NCBI GenBank assembly: GCA_028023455.1 | Contig: JAQFVV010006541.1 | Location: 248,001 to 312,000, forward strand | Length of the DNA stretch: 64,000 nt | Source: Epiperipatus broadwayi | Taxonomy: Eukaryota; Onychophora; Udeonychophora; Euonychophora; Peripatidae | Direction of reading: 5' to 3' | In this document: positions 1 to 13,010 of the stretch, piece by piece | Layout: every line of letters begins with the position of its first letter | Position numbering within the stretch: position 1 is the stretch's first letter | Program-made: the position numbers and the translations under genes | Notes under the pieces: model-generated | Told to the model about the DNA's origin: nothing | What the model saw: only the letters and a program-made list of their open reading frames with translations | Database searches by the model: none

Positions 1-660
1 ATTATTTGTTCTGCATATTGTTATGTTACATAGACAATTTTTTGAAGTTAAATTAGATCTCTAAATGAAGGTTTTATTCTATTTTACTTATGTTTTATTT
101 TGTCATTGTTGAAATTTTATTTCCATTATAGAAGACTAGATGTTATTTTATATGCAATGATTAGTTAACATGAATATAGATGATTAATATTTGAAAAGGG
201 CATAAAACCATGTTCCAATAAAGGCTGTTTATGTGTAATTATTATTAATATATAATTAACTGTTGTATATGATTTTTATTATTTATTATAACTAATATAA
301 CAGAACAGCAGTGGATTTCATTAATTTCCATTTTGACATTTAAATTTAAATATAGGATATCATGGTTATCTTTTGATACTTTACCACAATCAATAATGTT
401 ATAGTTATATTCAGTGAGATATTGTCATAATCAAATATGATTTGTTTTAAATAATACTTGTCACAAACAGTACTATCTGTCATCCATATTCATAATTTAC
501 TATGAAAAAATGGTCATTAGGATTCAACAAAGTTGGGTTCAAATTAATTATTTGGTTTCAAATTAATTATTCTACATTAATTTGACATTGACTTTGTGTG
601 TAGATGAATTTCTTCCTTTTTAAGTGAAACATAATTATTTTAATCTATTAAAGCAGTGAA
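1..660. other. AT-rich sequence without a recognised gene
   Basis: No open frame with a recognisable domain, no repeat shared with the rest of the window, and no tRNA-like or ribozyme-like motif was seen here. Confidence 0.6.
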
Positions 661-670
661 GAAGATTAGA

Positions 671-704
671 GCTCTGATGAAGACTGCTGGACAGTCAAAA
701 CTGT
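671..704 (+). ncRNA. Decayed hammerhead ribozyme core (family E type)
   Basis: A CTGATGA box (674-680) is followed by a stem-loop, GACTG (682-686) pairing with CAGTC (692-696), and then by AAAAC instead of GAAAC. The expected G of the GAAA box would sit after a C, so CpG decay (CG to CA) explains the loss. The same order of motifs is seen on the minus strand at 50628-50660. I see no clear stem I, so this is read as a relic of a Penelope-type ribozyme, not a working one. Confidence 0.4.
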
Positions 705-3700
705 AAGGAAAATAAAGAAATTTTTAAGGAAATTTGTTTGCATTGAAGTGTATATGAAAGAAGTGTTATAAGCAATATAATCTATTACTGTCGGATTTTT
801 TATTTATTTCTGTGCTTATTTCTGACAGGTCAATCATACTATTTTTTCTTGTAAAAATTCTTGTTTTTCTGGACTATGAGTTTTTTTTAACTTGATTTTG
901 TATTTTATTAAAGGATTTTCATTTGTTTCTCTTTTTAAAGCAACACTTAATATTCATCTCCATCTTAGTCCTAAATTGACCTTTATTGTGATATGAATTG
1001 AAATATTTTTTTTCTATCTGCTTACAGATAGTGACATATACAGATCAACAATATTTAAAAGATTTTCTACTTTCTCCAATATGTTTCTATTAGCATCTAC
1101 TCTATGTGGTTAACATATTAAGTCTTATTGTCTATGTACAAAGCAAAATTATAATATTGGCTGGAAAAAAAACTCTGTAAAGACAGAATGATGATTTCTA
1201 CAGAATCATTACTACAAATATAAGTTCACATTACTTGTGGCCAAAATATTTCTCTAGAGATTGGAAATTGGCTTAATAACTCTAAAGTCCCATTTAAATT
1301 CTAGATAATATTTACAAACTATGGATTTTTGAACTTTTCTAGCATTTTCAAGCCAATCTAAATAGACATCTAATATCGAAGATTTATAATGATGATTTAA
1401 TATTTGAAGACAAATATAATATATATATATATATTGTAGATATATATATAGTATTCAATTATTTAAAAAAAAAATTTTTTTTTATTCTTTTATACATACA
1501 GAGATTTATATGTATAGATTTATTATTATGAATAAGCAGTTCTTTTTGTGATTTATTATATAATATTTTTTTTATTAAATAATATGTGTTAAATTTATTT
1601 AATTTTCATTTTGTTAAAAGAGAGTAAATCAGAAAGGTGTAAAATAAAATTGTTAGATTAGGAGATAAAAATTGTACACGTGTGAAACAATGAATAGATC
1701 TGTACAAACACAAAGATGCTTTTACACTTACTTCTGATGGCTATAGATGGCCAGCTTTGTTGTTATCTGTATCTTAAGATTATTTTTACAAAAGAGGTGC
1801 TTTGATGTAGACAACGATAGCGATCAATTTTAAGTCAAACTTGTGAAGCTTTGATTTTTTTTTAAGATAAAGATTTCCAGATGTTTTTTTTTTTTTCTTT
1901 GGTTGAAATTCACGATATAAATGATTAAAACAATTTTTTTTGATCAGTCAGAAGGAGATGATCAGTTAGTCTTAAATTTCTTTAGAGAGATGATGGGTTA
2001 GTCATAAATTTTTTAGAGTGAGAGTCACTCAAATTATTATTATTATTTTGAGACTCAACTCAGTCGGTCCTTCCTTGTTATTATTCTTAAGCAGAAATGT
2101 AAGCTCGGATTTTTTTTTAAAAGAGAGTGAACGCTTTAATTTTTTTTTTCTCACTCTTTGAAAGTTGAAAAAAAAAGAGCAAATGAAATGTGCGTTGATA
2201 TAAAGCAATTTCCAGCAATATTAAAGAAGAGGAAAATGGAACAAGATTGAATTTATTAGAATTTAGTAATAATTATAAAATGATATTAACATATTTGGTT
2301 ATGCATAATACAATGCCTCTGCATTGCTAAACCATTTTTTCTGCTTCCTGGTTAATACAGAATGAGTCAAAATCACTGATCTATCTATAAAGTCATGTAT
2401 CCAGTAATAACCAACAAAATGATAGATTTTGAAGCCAACCACACAAGCTATATGGAATGCTTTGTTTCTAGTTCCTGGCTTATTAAAAGCTCATTACCTT
2501 CAAATGAATGGAGAAGAGGAAATAGGAGGAAGAGAAAATCCATAACAGCCATGTAGAACCAAGTTTGAAGCCATAAATCAAATTTTTGTTGATTTACCTC
2601 AATCATCTAAAGTGTCGACAGCAATTATTTTTTTTAAAGAAGAGAGACAAGCAAATCCACCAGTACCTACTTATTCAAAGTACTTATAATAACTTTTTTT
2701 TAAATGGTAGAAGGAAGCCAATCAACAGTGAATAATAATGGAATTGAAGAAACAAGCAAAGTCAATTGATTCAGCATTATCTTAAAAGTATCTGCAATAA
2801 CTTTCTTTTTTTTTTTGTTGTTGTTGTTGGTGAGCAAAGAAAAGCAGTCTGAAAATTCAAATTCAGGACATTAATAAGAAGTAAAAAGTAGACGGGTAAA
2901 TATGAACTTTCTTTAACCGATTTTATTCTTTTACTTATTAAAAGTAAACCTTAATTTACTGGTCAAAGCAATTTTCTTTTTTGATACAGAAACATTAAAG
3001 ACTTGTTTATCTATAGTTATTTGCAATATCTCACAACATAGCACAAACATAGTTTAAATCTTTAAACTTAAATTTTTTATTATTTTTTTATTATTATATA
3101 TTGTAATGTTGAAATGTTTTTTTTTTAATTGTTCTTCAGTTGTTAATGATAATGAGCAACCTATAGATATATGCATTTATAATGTTTTTTATTTTTATTT
3201 TATCTTGTTGCATATTAAAAGTTAATATATGTATTTTATTTTATTTCGCTATAAGGTTGCAAAAGAAAAAGATATTTTTATATATGTGATTTTTGGGTAT
3301 ACATTTTAAACATATATGTTAACATTACCGAATGCGTGAATGTGTAACTGCTTATCCAAACACATTAAAGAATAGGTTATATATGATTAGTTTAAAATGG
3401 TAAATTGAAAAGTATGGCATTACATTTGAATGGAAATGAAATAACACATACAAGTTTCACCTGAAATTTATTTTATGATATGATAAGTAAGAAAAGTCTT
3501 AAATAAGCATTTATAGAATATGTATTTTTTTTAATATTGATTTAAGTCAGCTTATTTTGAGATATCAAGAAAAGATGACAAACCTATATATTAAGTTTAT
3601 TTGCTTATACTTATATAAATTTTGTATATTAATAAGCCATTTATTTAATTGTCGATTTAACTGTAAAGAAGGAAAGAAAGAGTAGTAGTGTTAATAAAAT

Positions 3701-5384
3701 ATAATTATATATCTTAATTGGTTTCCGAGTAATTATTAAGAATATTGTGTTTTTTTTTTTTTCTTAATTCTATCATTTTAAATCAGCATCATTGCTCGCA
3801 GTTATTAAGTATTACCATTCATATATATTGAGCAATCACTTGCAAATATTAAGCGTCCGCAAAATAATAGGTAAACTAGAATGTTGATATTTAAGTATTT
3901 AAGGATTATGCTTGAGAATAACCAAATTTTGATAATTATAGTTCAACATAGAAAGCTAAAATTGTGTTGTGTCCATGAATTTAGATCATCCTCATCAAAG
4001 ATGGATATCATGTTATTAGTTAAAAATGTTTCAAATAATACTATATAAAAGTTATGATCGCCATCAATCATCATTAATAAATTATAATCATTAAATTTAA
4101 TGTTTAGCATAATGAATATATTTTAGTAAATAGGGGTTTATATAAAATTGAATATTATGCAAAGAGATTCATGATGATCAATCATCACCATTAGTATTAT
4201 TAAATCCCAGTATGAAATATGATAATTTTAATAGATGCCTATAAGTTTATAAAGATGAATTTATTGTTGTGAGTTTATTGATAAGCCATGGCTGGTATCA
4301 TCATCACTATTATAATCATTATTATGATATCACTATTATTATCATTATTATGATATTATTATCATCATCATCATTATTACCTTTATTGTGATAAATAATC
4401 TAGTTAAATGGCCATCAATATCAATAATGGTCTTCACATGCTTGTTTGGAAGCCATTAATAGAATTATACATGTCTGTTCATCAATATACGCTAATGAGC
4501 TAGCAATGTCTATAAGAATCTTTGATCTATAGTATAAACTTTGGTAATATTGGGATCTTGTAATTTTATCAATATAGATAAAATGTAAGAATGTCATTTT
4601 GTTCAATAGTCATCCAAGTCATGTGTAATAAATATGTACTGAATGAGTTTGAACTCAAGTACACTATAAATCGATACTTATCTAGATTGAAAACAATCTA
4701 GTGGCGCTCATGGGAAAACACATGTACTTAGCTAAACTGAATAAAGAGTGATATCATCCCTTTCCAACTTCATAATATTAGTTTTATAAAATATATTTTT
4801 TATAAATTGTCATGAATAGCACCCGTGTGTGCATATGACCATGAATGGTCTTATATATTTGGAAAGAAGGATAGGAAGGATTCTTTGTTAGAAGAACCTA
4901 GTATTGGAGATAAGCATAAGGCACTCCAGGAATCTCACAGTGGGTACTTTTATTCAGTTGCTATATTTAATATTATTTTTATTAGATGACAATGGCCAGT
5001 ATGTTTTATTGTTCAGATGACTGCCCCAATATATAAATAAATACCAAGAATCTTTAATGCTGATATTTTCAAGTGGCACAGTGATTCTATAATTTCTTTG
5101 TCTATGCTATGATGAATTAATATAGTTACATGGTACAGATTGGATAGGCATATATCTAATAATTAATAATTTCCCCTATCATAAATATTTATTATGGTTA
5201 CAAATGTGACATATTTGAAATAGTTACAAATTATAGTTACAAATACATATCTTTTATATTAATTTAATAATTACAAATACATATTTATATTAATTGATAA
5301 ATATTGTTACAAATGGCAATTGATAAAAAATTGGTACAATATATATTTATGTATATATTATATATATATATGTATATTTAAGTT
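705..5384. other. AT-rich intergenic sequence
   Basis: This stretch is full of poly(T), poly(A) and short TA runs, for example around 1420-1450. I recognise no coding region, RNA gene or repeat family. The 61-codon minus-strand open frame at 4421-4606 has no recognisable domain. Confidence 0.5.
4297..4380. repeat. Imperfect ATC/ATT-rich microsatellite
   Basis: An irregular trinucleotide-type tract built from ATC and ATT steps, several interruptions long. Such tracts often form the tail of RTE elements, but no RTE coding remnant is visible next to it. Confidence 0.6.
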
Positions 5385-5610
5385 TTAGATGGAATTAGAT
5401 GGAATTTTAACACAGGCTTCCAAGCTCCTTCTGTCATCCATTCCATCTTATATATAACTGATACACTTTTTTTTCACATATGTGTGGTCATGTATATCGG
5501 TTATATAAGATTTAATGTGTGACTGAATGGAACATGAAAGACTGTATTCAAATTCCCTCTAATTACATCTAAAGCTTAAGTATAAGTATTATACTTGTAT
5601 TCAAATATAT
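5385..5610. mobile_element. Family B-I fold-back repeat, short copy
   Basis: The left part (a GGAATTTTAACACAGGCTTCC-like start, then a TCTTATATATAACTGATA segment) is answered in inverted order by the right part (ATATCGGTTATATAAGATTT, then CTGAATGGAACATGAAAGAC). The right flank, TAATTACATCT followed by GCTTAAG, is repeated after the copy at 7645-8080, so it belongs to the family. The central ribozyme region found in other B copies is missing. Confidence 0.55.
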
Positions 5611-5654
5611 ATTTATCCCATGTTCTGCTTATCCTACTTCCAGAGTATTTAAGT

Positions 5655-6836
5655 GAACATATTAAGATTTAAAAGTGGTTTTAGTACAGTAGATCATTTC
5701 CAGGTATTGAGAGAAGTTATAGAAAGGACAAATGAATATGAATTGCCATTATGTTTTGGATTTGTAGATTATGAAAAGGCATTTGAATCTATAAACATTT
5801 CTCCAGTGATTAAAGCATTGGATCATTAAGGTATAGATCCAGGATATTGTCATATTTTAAAGAATATTTATAAAAATGTAACAGCAACATTTAGATTATA
5901 TAATGATTTTGGGAAAGTGAACATTGAAAAAGGTGTAAGATAAGGTGACTCCATATCTCCAAAACTTTTTACAGCAGTGCTGCAAGGAGTATTTTGTGGA
6001 TTAAAATGGGAAACTAAAGGAGTGAAAGTAAATGGAGATTATTTAAGACATTTAGATTCCACAGATGATGTAGTTGTTTTTGCAAATTATTCTTCAGACC
6101 TGCAGGAAATGTTACAGGAGTTATCAGATGAAAGTAGGAAAGTAGGACTAAAGATAAATGTTAAAATGACTAAAGTAATGTTTAATCGATTTGCTCAAAA
6201 TATGAAAATAAAGATTGATTATGATGAAATAGAAGAAGTTAACAGTTACAAATACCTTGGTCAGGTTATTAATATGGATGGAAACATAATGGAGGAAATT
6301 AATCATAGAATTAAACTTGGTTGGAGTGCTTTTGGTAGAAATAATACTAAAAGGAAATATGCCTATGTGTTTAAAAAGGAAGGTTTTTAACAAATGTGTT
6401 TTACCAGTTCTTACTTATGGATCTGAGACTTGGACACTTAATAGAAGAGCAATACAGAGACTTCAGACCACTCAAAGAGATATGGAGAGATGTATGTTGG
6501 GAGTAACAAGAAGAGATCGAAAATGCAATGTATGGGTAAGAGAACAAACAGGTGTTACTGACCTCATTGAAAAAATTAAAAGATTGAAGTGGAGTTGGGC
6601 TGGACATATTGCTAGAAGAGATGATAATAGATGGACAATTGAAATTTTAAACTGGAGTCCAAGAGATTGTAAAAGACCCAGAAAGAGACCACATGTGAGA
6701 TGGATGGATGAAATAAGAAAGTGTGCAGGGGTGATGTGGAGAAGAGAAGCTAAAGATCGGAGAAGATGGATTAAACTTGGATAGACCTTCATCCTGCAGG
6801 GGATTGATAATGGTTGATGATGATGATGATGATGAC
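5655..6836 (+). pseudogene. RTE-type LINE reverse transcriptase, broken 3' part
   Basis: This is the 3' part of an RTE-clade non-LTR retrotransposon, whose protein would nick genomic DNA and copy its own RNA there. Reading frame 1 gives KSGFSTVDHF (from 5671), motif A FVDYEKAFES, motif B GVR*GDSISPKLF and a motif C that reads STDD where YADD or FADD is usual. Then come RIKLGWSAFG, CLKRKVFNKCVLPVLTYGSE and a C-terminal stretch with GHIARRDDNRW and RPRKRPHVRWMDEIRK, typical of RTE. Damage seen: in-frame TAA at 5827-5829 and at 5941-5943 (the second replaces the Gln of motif B), and a frameshift between about 6338 and 6355, after which the frame beginning near 6317 continues to a stop at 6782-6784. 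The endonuclease half is absent. The copy ends in a (TGA)n tract, the usual RTE tail. Confidence 0.9.
6814..6836 (+). repeat. (TGA)n tail of the RTE element
   Basis: A near-perfect TGA run lies about 30 bp after the last stop codon of the RTE fragment. RTE elements end in short tandem repeats instead of poly(A), so this marks the 3' end of the insertion. Confidence 0.8.
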
Positions 6837-6949
6837 TAAGGTCATACATATGAGAAATCATATTGCCTTAAAGTTACCATGGGTATGACAGCAATATTGG
6901 TATTAACAAGAGCTTTGAGTATTACATCATTAGAATTTCAATAATATGA

Positions 6950-7215
6950 ATGCTTAAAGAGTTAGAGAGTGGAGAGGATTGATGCCTGTCCATTAAACTT
7001 GGAATATTTACTATCTTAATATAAACCAAGCTCTGATTATATATGTATATGGGAAATGATGATCTGGACCATGTGATGAGTGCTAGATCAACACAAAATA
7101 AGTATATTGGAGATCATTCATCTTTCTCACATGCATGTGGTAATTTGTTTTGGTTATATAAGATGGAGTGTATGACTGAAGAAAGCTAGAAGGTGTGTGT
7201 TCAAATCCTCTCATA
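6950..7215. mobile_element. Family B-I repeat, half copy
   Basis: It contains the family blocks in one orientation: GAGTGGAGAGGATTGATGCC, CTGTCCATTAAACTTGG, a TATCTTAATATAAACC block, the ribozyme region (7058-7117) and the TGACTGAAGAAAGCTAGAAG end block. The inverse arm is missing. Confidence 0.7.
7058..7117 (+). ncRNA. Degenerate family B hammerhead region
   Basis: Aligned with intact B copies, the first box reads GTGATGA in place of CTGATGA and the GAAA box reads CAAA. Stem I sequence (GATCTGGACCA and TTGGAGATC) is still visible. Not expected to cleave. Confidence 0.5.
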
Positions 7216-7644
7216 TTAATATTGATTTAGCAGTTTCTGGAGATCTTAACAGAAAAGAACATTGGTATGAAGTAAGTTTTTTTATAAATATGTTTAGTGT
7301 AGTGGTTTTTTTAAATAAAAAATAAATAACGGTATCTTTGGAAGCATAAGTCTATTTTTCAACCATATTATTATGTACACAAGAATATTCAATATATTTT
7401 TCAATTGAAAATACATGTATGTATATTTTTTCCATCAAAAGCAAGCTCAAATAACTGGACAATAAAAAGCTATAAGAAAGTTATAAAACTTGCTCATCAT
7501 CGGTAGAAATTATCGTTGCTATCTTGAAAATAAAATTTATTCTATGTCAATGGTTAAAAATACATAACTATGTTTAATAATCCCTTTGGGTCTTTAAGAT
7601 CTATACAAGGAAACAACCTATTTTTTCTATTTACTATTAGTTAA
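7216..7644. other. AT-rich sequence between B-I copies
   Basis: No gene, shared repeat or RNA motif recognised. Confidence 0.5.
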
Positions 7645-8080
7645 ATAAAAATATAATTAAATGAGATTTGGACTGAGGCTTCCAAACTCTCTTCAGTCAT
7701 TATCTTATACAAATGATGCATACCACCGTATACATGTGAAAAAGATACATGACTTCCAATATATGCATTTCATGCTGAACCAGCACTCATCAGTTGGTGT
7801 GGATCATTAACTCCCACACACAAATATATAATCAGTGCTCGGTTTACATTAAATAGCAAATCTTCGAACTTTAATGGACAAGTTTCAATCTTCTCGATTC
7901 TACAACTCTTCAGCCATCCACTGATGATGGTATATTCAAAGCTCTTGTTTTGCCAATTTTTAGTGTCACACCATGTTGACCGCAAATCATTCTCAATGAC
8001 TGAAGAAAGCTTGGAAATCTGAGTTCAAATCCTTTTTAATTACATCTAGCTTAAGAATATATACTTGTATTTAGACACTA
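7645..8080. mobile_element. Family B-I repeat, fold-back copy
   Basis: The left end (TTGGACTGAGGCTTCCAAAC) is answered by the inverted right end (AAGCTTGGAAATCTGAGTTC). Inside are the ribozyme region on the minus strand (7749-7806), the AATCAGTGCTCGGTTTACAT block, and the ACTTTAATGGACAAGTTTCA and CAACTCTTCAGCCATCCA blocks that recur in subfamily B-II. The 71-codon minus-strand open frame at 7770-7985 is only this repeat read through. Confidence 0.8.
7749..7806 (-). ncRNA. Hammerhead ribozyme motif, family B
   Basis: Minus strand, 5' to 3': ACCAA, then CTGATGA, stem II GTGCT-loop GGTTC-AGCAT, GAAA, a short stem-loop III of eight bases starting at the last A of GAAA (ATGCATAT), H17 = A, then TTGG. 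Four of five inner stem I pairs hold, and an ATGA/TCAT outer helix follows an internal loop. The base pair closing stem II is a G-U wobble. All catalytic-box bases are present. Confidence 0.7.
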
Positions 8081-9694
8081 AATAAAAATATGTAACAAAT
8101 AAGAAAATCAATATAGTACTTACAAATTCTAAATGATTGACGAAATATTACGAAGTTCTTATACGCCATTTGGGAAGCTGATATTCATGTTCGCATCATT
8201 GCATTTGAAAATTCAAGTATATATGTTAACAAAGAAATATGCAATACTTTTTCAAATATTATTTATGTGCATATAAATAGAATTTCTTGTTAAGCACACA
8301 CATTTTCTTTGAAATAAAAAGTTAAAGATGTATATTTTAAAGATGATTATATCTGTCAATACTTCAATTTACTGTAAACCATGTTTAAGGAAGGAAAGCT
8401 TATGAGTTTTAAATAAAGTAATTTCTAAATGTAAATATTATTTCTACAAGAGCGCTACCTTCTACGCCGTGTAATTACTGTCAAACAGACAAGGCCTGCT
8501 AATTATTGGAAATATAAGAAAACGCTAATTTATTGTAATACATTAAAGTTAATTTATTCCTTTTATCTAACTATTCAACTTCCGTTTTAATTTATAGGTT
8601 TTTTTTTTTTTAATATAATAATAAAGTTGTTCCATTAAATTTATTAACATTCTGAATAACTATTGTGAATTGAGACAAAAGCATTATTAATAAAGGCAAA
8701 AGTATGATACCGATAAAAGAAAGATAAATAAAACATAAGTGGGCGTTTAACGAAATATAATCTATAAGTAGATATTTCAAAAGATAAAGGTTGATCATAA
8801 AGAAACCGATTAGTAATATTTTATATATATTATTTTTTTTTTAAAAAAAATCAAATGGTTAATTGATTGAGAGGAAGCGAGGTAATATGATGAAATATCT
8901 TACGTATATGGATTATAAAAATTTTAAAAAATCAAATGTCGGGAGTTGGCAGGGAGGGGGAATTAATGTGACATTCGAGCAATGGCCGTCATTGTACTAC
9001 TGGACAGTATTGACACGAATAAAAAGTTTAAAGACCAATTTTTTTGTAAAAAAAAAAAACAAAGAAATATGAAAAGTATCTCACTACAGCAAAACAGTAT
9101 TGTGGAGTAGAACATCTACCTGCCATTTTTATAAATTGGGTTCAAATGTGGGTATAAAAAAAAAGTTGAAGATTTAGGAGTTTTCTCCCAGATAACCGAT
9201 CTATAGCTAACTAATCTAATCGTTCATCTTAGATCGGTAAATAAGCATCGAGCTATTCTCCGTTAAATGGTAAAATATCTATGAAAAAAATCACTCAAAT
9301 TCACAACTCATGACAAAAAGCAAGTCAGGTGACGGTTCCTTTATGAATGGCTGTTGGACAGGTCTCTGTCATGCAATGGATTATTTATTAAAAGAATTGC
9401 CTGCTTTATCTTCTTTTTTATCAAGTGCATTAAAGTATTGTATTCTTTCTGCCATTAAATGATTTATGTGATTTCTTGGAACAACTAATCATTCTTTATA
9501 TATATATCGATTTTAGATGATTTAGCAGTATTATGTTTATACTTTTCTTAATATTTAGTTATGATATGATTACTTTCTAAAAAAATTACGATTTGGTTTT
9601 AAAATAAACTTTACTAGCATTATAACAAAGAACTCCATTATAAAATACATTAAGATTAAATCAACAATGCTTATATTTTTATTCTTTTTAAATA
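8081..9694. other. AT-rich sequence with a weak tRNA-like patch
   Basis: No gene recognised. Near 9105-9160 the plus strand reads AACATCTACCTGCC, then GGGTTCAAATG, which resembles a pol III B box (GGTTCRANYCC), followed by a run of A. This could be a decayed SINE. The small open frames at 8610-8798 and 8863-9072 have no recognisable domain. Confidence 0.4.
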
Positions 9695-9945
9695 TAGGGT
9701 ATTTGAACGCAGATTTTCAAGCACCCTTCAACTATCCACACTATCTTATACCACTTATACACATGACCACACACATGTAGAAAAGATATATCATCACCAA
9801 TAGACATATTTTGTGCTGAACCACCATTGGTTGGTCCAGATTATCGTCTCCCACATATATATATAATCAGTGCTTAGTTTATATTAAGATAGAAAATCTT
9901 CATACTTTAATGGACAAGTTTCAGTCTTTTTAATAAAATGGCTAT
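9695..9945. mobile_element. Family B-I repeat, half copy
   Basis: Shows the B order on the plus strand: TTTGAACGCAGATTTTCAAG end block, ACATGACCACACACATGTAG, the minus-strand ribozyme region (9791-9848), ATAATCAGTGCTTAGTTTAT and ACTTTAATGGACAAGTTTCA. The copy stops there without the inverted arm. Confidence 0.7.
9791..9848 (-). ncRNA. Degenerate family B hammerhead region
   Basis: The stem I halves (GATAATCTGGACCAA and TTGGTGATGA) are intact, but the first catalytic box reads CCAATGG and the second reads CAAAAT. Catalysis is not expected. Confidence 0.5.
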
Positions 9946-9989
9946 GAATCATAAAAATTAAAAAAACAAATCTACAAAAGTACATTATG

Positions 9990-10155
9990 TAATTAGAGAG
10001 ATTTGAATTCAGAATTTTTCAGCCTACTCATTCTCTATTATGTCTCAAACAACCGAAATACATAACTCCATATGTACGAAAAGAATACATGATCCCCAAG
10101 ATATGTATTTCATGAAGTACCAGCACTCATCGGTTGCACCAGATCATAATATATA
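9990..10155. mobile_element. Family B-I repeat, short piece
   Basis: Contains the end block TTTGAATTCAGAATTTTTCA and a ribozyme region on the minus strand, then breaks off at ACCAGATCATAATATATAAG. Confidence 0.6.
10089..10148 (-). ncRNA. Family B hammerhead region with altered core
   Basis: The first box reads CCGATGA (position 4 changed), and the second box GAAAT is intact, as is a TACAT stem III start. Probably inactive. Confidence 0.45.
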
Positions 10156-10285
10156 AGAAACATTCAGTGTAAATATATTGCATACTGTCTTATAACTACA
10201 TTACATATTTTAAAAAACTTATGATACAAATCAGCAATATATATGCCAGCAGAGAAAAAAAAATAAACACTTATAAATCTTTAAG

Positions 10286-10344
10286 CATCACATGATCACC
10301 ATCTCTTTAGGTGCTAGTATAAGTGATGGTGATCATGTGATGCT
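10286..10344. repeat. Inverted repeat in the tail of copy A1
   Basis: CATCACATGATCACCATC at the left pairs with GATGGTGATCATGTGATG at the right across a loop of about 20 bases. Other A copies carry only one arm of this tail. Confidence 0.85.
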
Positions 10345-10591
10345 TAATGGGTTAACACCGATCCTACCTAATAGGAAAATGGTGGCTATGGTTGTTAAAG
10401 AGCCAAAGACACCAAAAGGTATGGGTGCTGAACTGAGTTCAGACCCATATGACTATATAAGCTATTGAGCTTAGATTGAAAATATTTTTGTGTTTTTAAT
10501 TTCATTCTCATAGTTTTATAGTTAAGTAGAGATAAAAAGTGGTTGCTGGAGGGTTGCATTAGTTCCTAAGATCTAGGTGCAGTGCTCTCAG

Positions 10592-10650
10592 ATCCAAAGC
10601 TCCTCTCTGATGAAGGCCATAAGCCAGAAACTAGTCTGGGGATATTGGAT
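10592..10650 (+). ncRNA. Hammerhead ribozyme motif in copy A1
   Basis: CTGATGA (10607-10613), stem II GGC/GCC, GAAAC, TA, GTC with the predicted cleavage after 10636. Outer stem I ATCCAA/TTGGAT is perfect. The innermost stem I pair is T-T instead of A-T, so activity may be reduced. Confidence 0.75.
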
Positions 10651-10770
10651 GAGTATGCATTAGATAGGGATTTTATGCACAAGCCTTCTGGCATCCATTG
10701 ATTACTCTGGTTGGCACAGGGTGGCACAACTGTATAGAGAGTTTTGCCTTGTTTATAAACTTATAAATCT

Positions 10771-12975
10771 CATTAAAAAAGTCTACAAAATAGTAAAAAA
10801 CAATATTTTTTATAAAAATAATAATAATAATACAAAACTTTTCAGTTTATTATCAGTGTCAGAGAAAAGCATTTAACAACTTGTCTGATAATTATGCTAA
10901 TGTACACAAAAAAAACCAAACTTCATACTATTGCAAAAAAATGTTTAGAAATAGAAAAAATGATTTCATAGATATTGAATTAAAAATAAAATGGCATCGA
11001 AAGAGTATCAGCTAAAAATAGTAATCCTACTAAAAAGGAAAAACATCTGTTTAAGATTACTATTTGTAGAGATATTTTTAAAATGGTTTCTGGATAATTC
11101 AGAGAATTGATAAGACAATGATGTCACTATAAAACATTACAATGAATCAGAGATGTTCTAAAGTTTCCTCTTTTCTTCAGGAATAAAATGCAGTAAATTA
11201 TCAAAATATGAAAAATTCTTTCTAATAAATAGAAGAAAATTAATAAAAAATGCTTCAACAATTATTTTAATTAGCTAGTCCAAATATTTGATCCAAATAC
11301 CAATTTACAAATGTCTTATTCATATATTTATTAGCATATGTGAGTATAAGTGAAGTTATGGTTTATGTAAATTTAGAAGTGTTGCACTATATTACAAGAA
11401 ATTTGTGATGCTGGATATGATATCAAAATTATAAACATTCATTCACTCTCCTGTACTCTGACAGATTTCTTTGTTCTCACTAGATTTAAGCTTTCAACTT
11501 TCACTTTAGTATTAAATAATTTTAATTTATCAGAATATAATAAATTTGACCTCATTTTATAGATATTTTTGTTTAGAAATGAAGTAAATTTTAAAAAAAT
11601 AACTTTGATTTTTAAACTTATTTTAAAAATTAGATTTTAATCAAAACAAAGTGCTGTCATGTCATCAGATTGCAGGTGGAGCAGATTCAATTTCCAAAAT
11701 AAATGAAATCTTCTTTGTTTGATGTTTGATTTAAAAATCTGAATAAATTATTTTTAATATCTAGTAAATCTATCAATTTATGTTTTAAAAATTTTAATTT
11801 ATTTTGTAATTTTTAAAATATCACTAAATATTATAACAGACTGTTTAGTGACAACATTTCTAGGTAGTTGTATTTACTGTGATTGTATTCTCTATGTTAA
11901 CATTATACAGAAGAATATTCTTTTATATTTAAAAATAAAACATTTCTGTAAAAAATAAATATGTAATAACATATATTTTTTATTTCTAACAATTATTACA
12001 CAATTATGATACAAAAATAATCATAAACTTTTCAAAAAAATCAAGTTTTTAGACCATTGTAATATTTTCTCAAAGCAATCTCACAAAGTTCAAGATCACC
12101 AAATACGACTACTGATCAGCATGTGGTTTCAGAAACATTGAAATTCCCACTTAGTCAATTATCGTGATGTCTTTTAAATTTTTTTGAAATTAAAAAATTA
12201 GAAAAACTATATGTAAATTTTAAAGCTGTAAGAAAATGTTAACAAAGTTTCTCAGTAGAGGGTGAAAAACACAAATTAAATTCCTAGATTTCTCAGATGC
12301 AGGTCAATCACATGAAATAATGGGTCAGTTAAATATTCTTTGCAAAAAATAAAATAATCAAATGGTTTATTGCCCAATAATTCATAGAAAGTGAACACCA
12401 GAAATGACAGAGCTAAGAATAATCAATCAACTATCAGCTTTAGAGACTGCCATTTTACTTCTATACTAACTTTATAGATCAACATAAATAAATAATTTAT
12501 TTTTCAGGAATTGATATAAAAATTCTCATAAAGTTTGTATACTGGAAATGACAGTATTGAACTATACTTTAGTAACCTTAAAAATAAAAACCAGTAATGA
12601 ATTATATTATAGTACAATATCCACTATATTTTGTTCCATGCTCTTTCCCTTGAATAGTTCATGTTTTGTTAATAAGCTTTAATTAAAATAGAATACTCAT
12701 GTTGAAATTGTCTGTTTTATATATTATCTCGTTTGACCTACTATGTCACATAGTAGTATCTTTTCTCCATTTCAAACCCTCCCAAGTATGCATATATTAA
12801 TTAACTCAACTTGATTATAAATAGTGTATATAACAGGTATTTGCATGTATATACACATATTTTATATTAGCATATATTGTAATAATTATATGTGTATGCT
12901 TAAAGCATGTATATTAAAATAAATTTAAAATGTAGAATTAAAATAATTTGTGTAGACATTATTGCATGTGTGGAA

Positions 12976-13010
<35 letters not shown>

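Larger units (their letters stand above)
10281..10758. mobile_element. Family A fold-back retroelement, copy A1
   Basis: It is flanked by a perfect 12-bp direct repeat ACTTATAAATCT at 10269-10280 and 10759-10770. The left end holds the family tail (CATCACATGATCACC) followed by its own inverted copy up to about 10344. The body carries the block shared with family C (10424-10465) and a ribozyme motif at 10592-10650. The right end is the usual terminus GAGAGTTTTGCCTTG. It contains no coding frame. Confidence 0.9.
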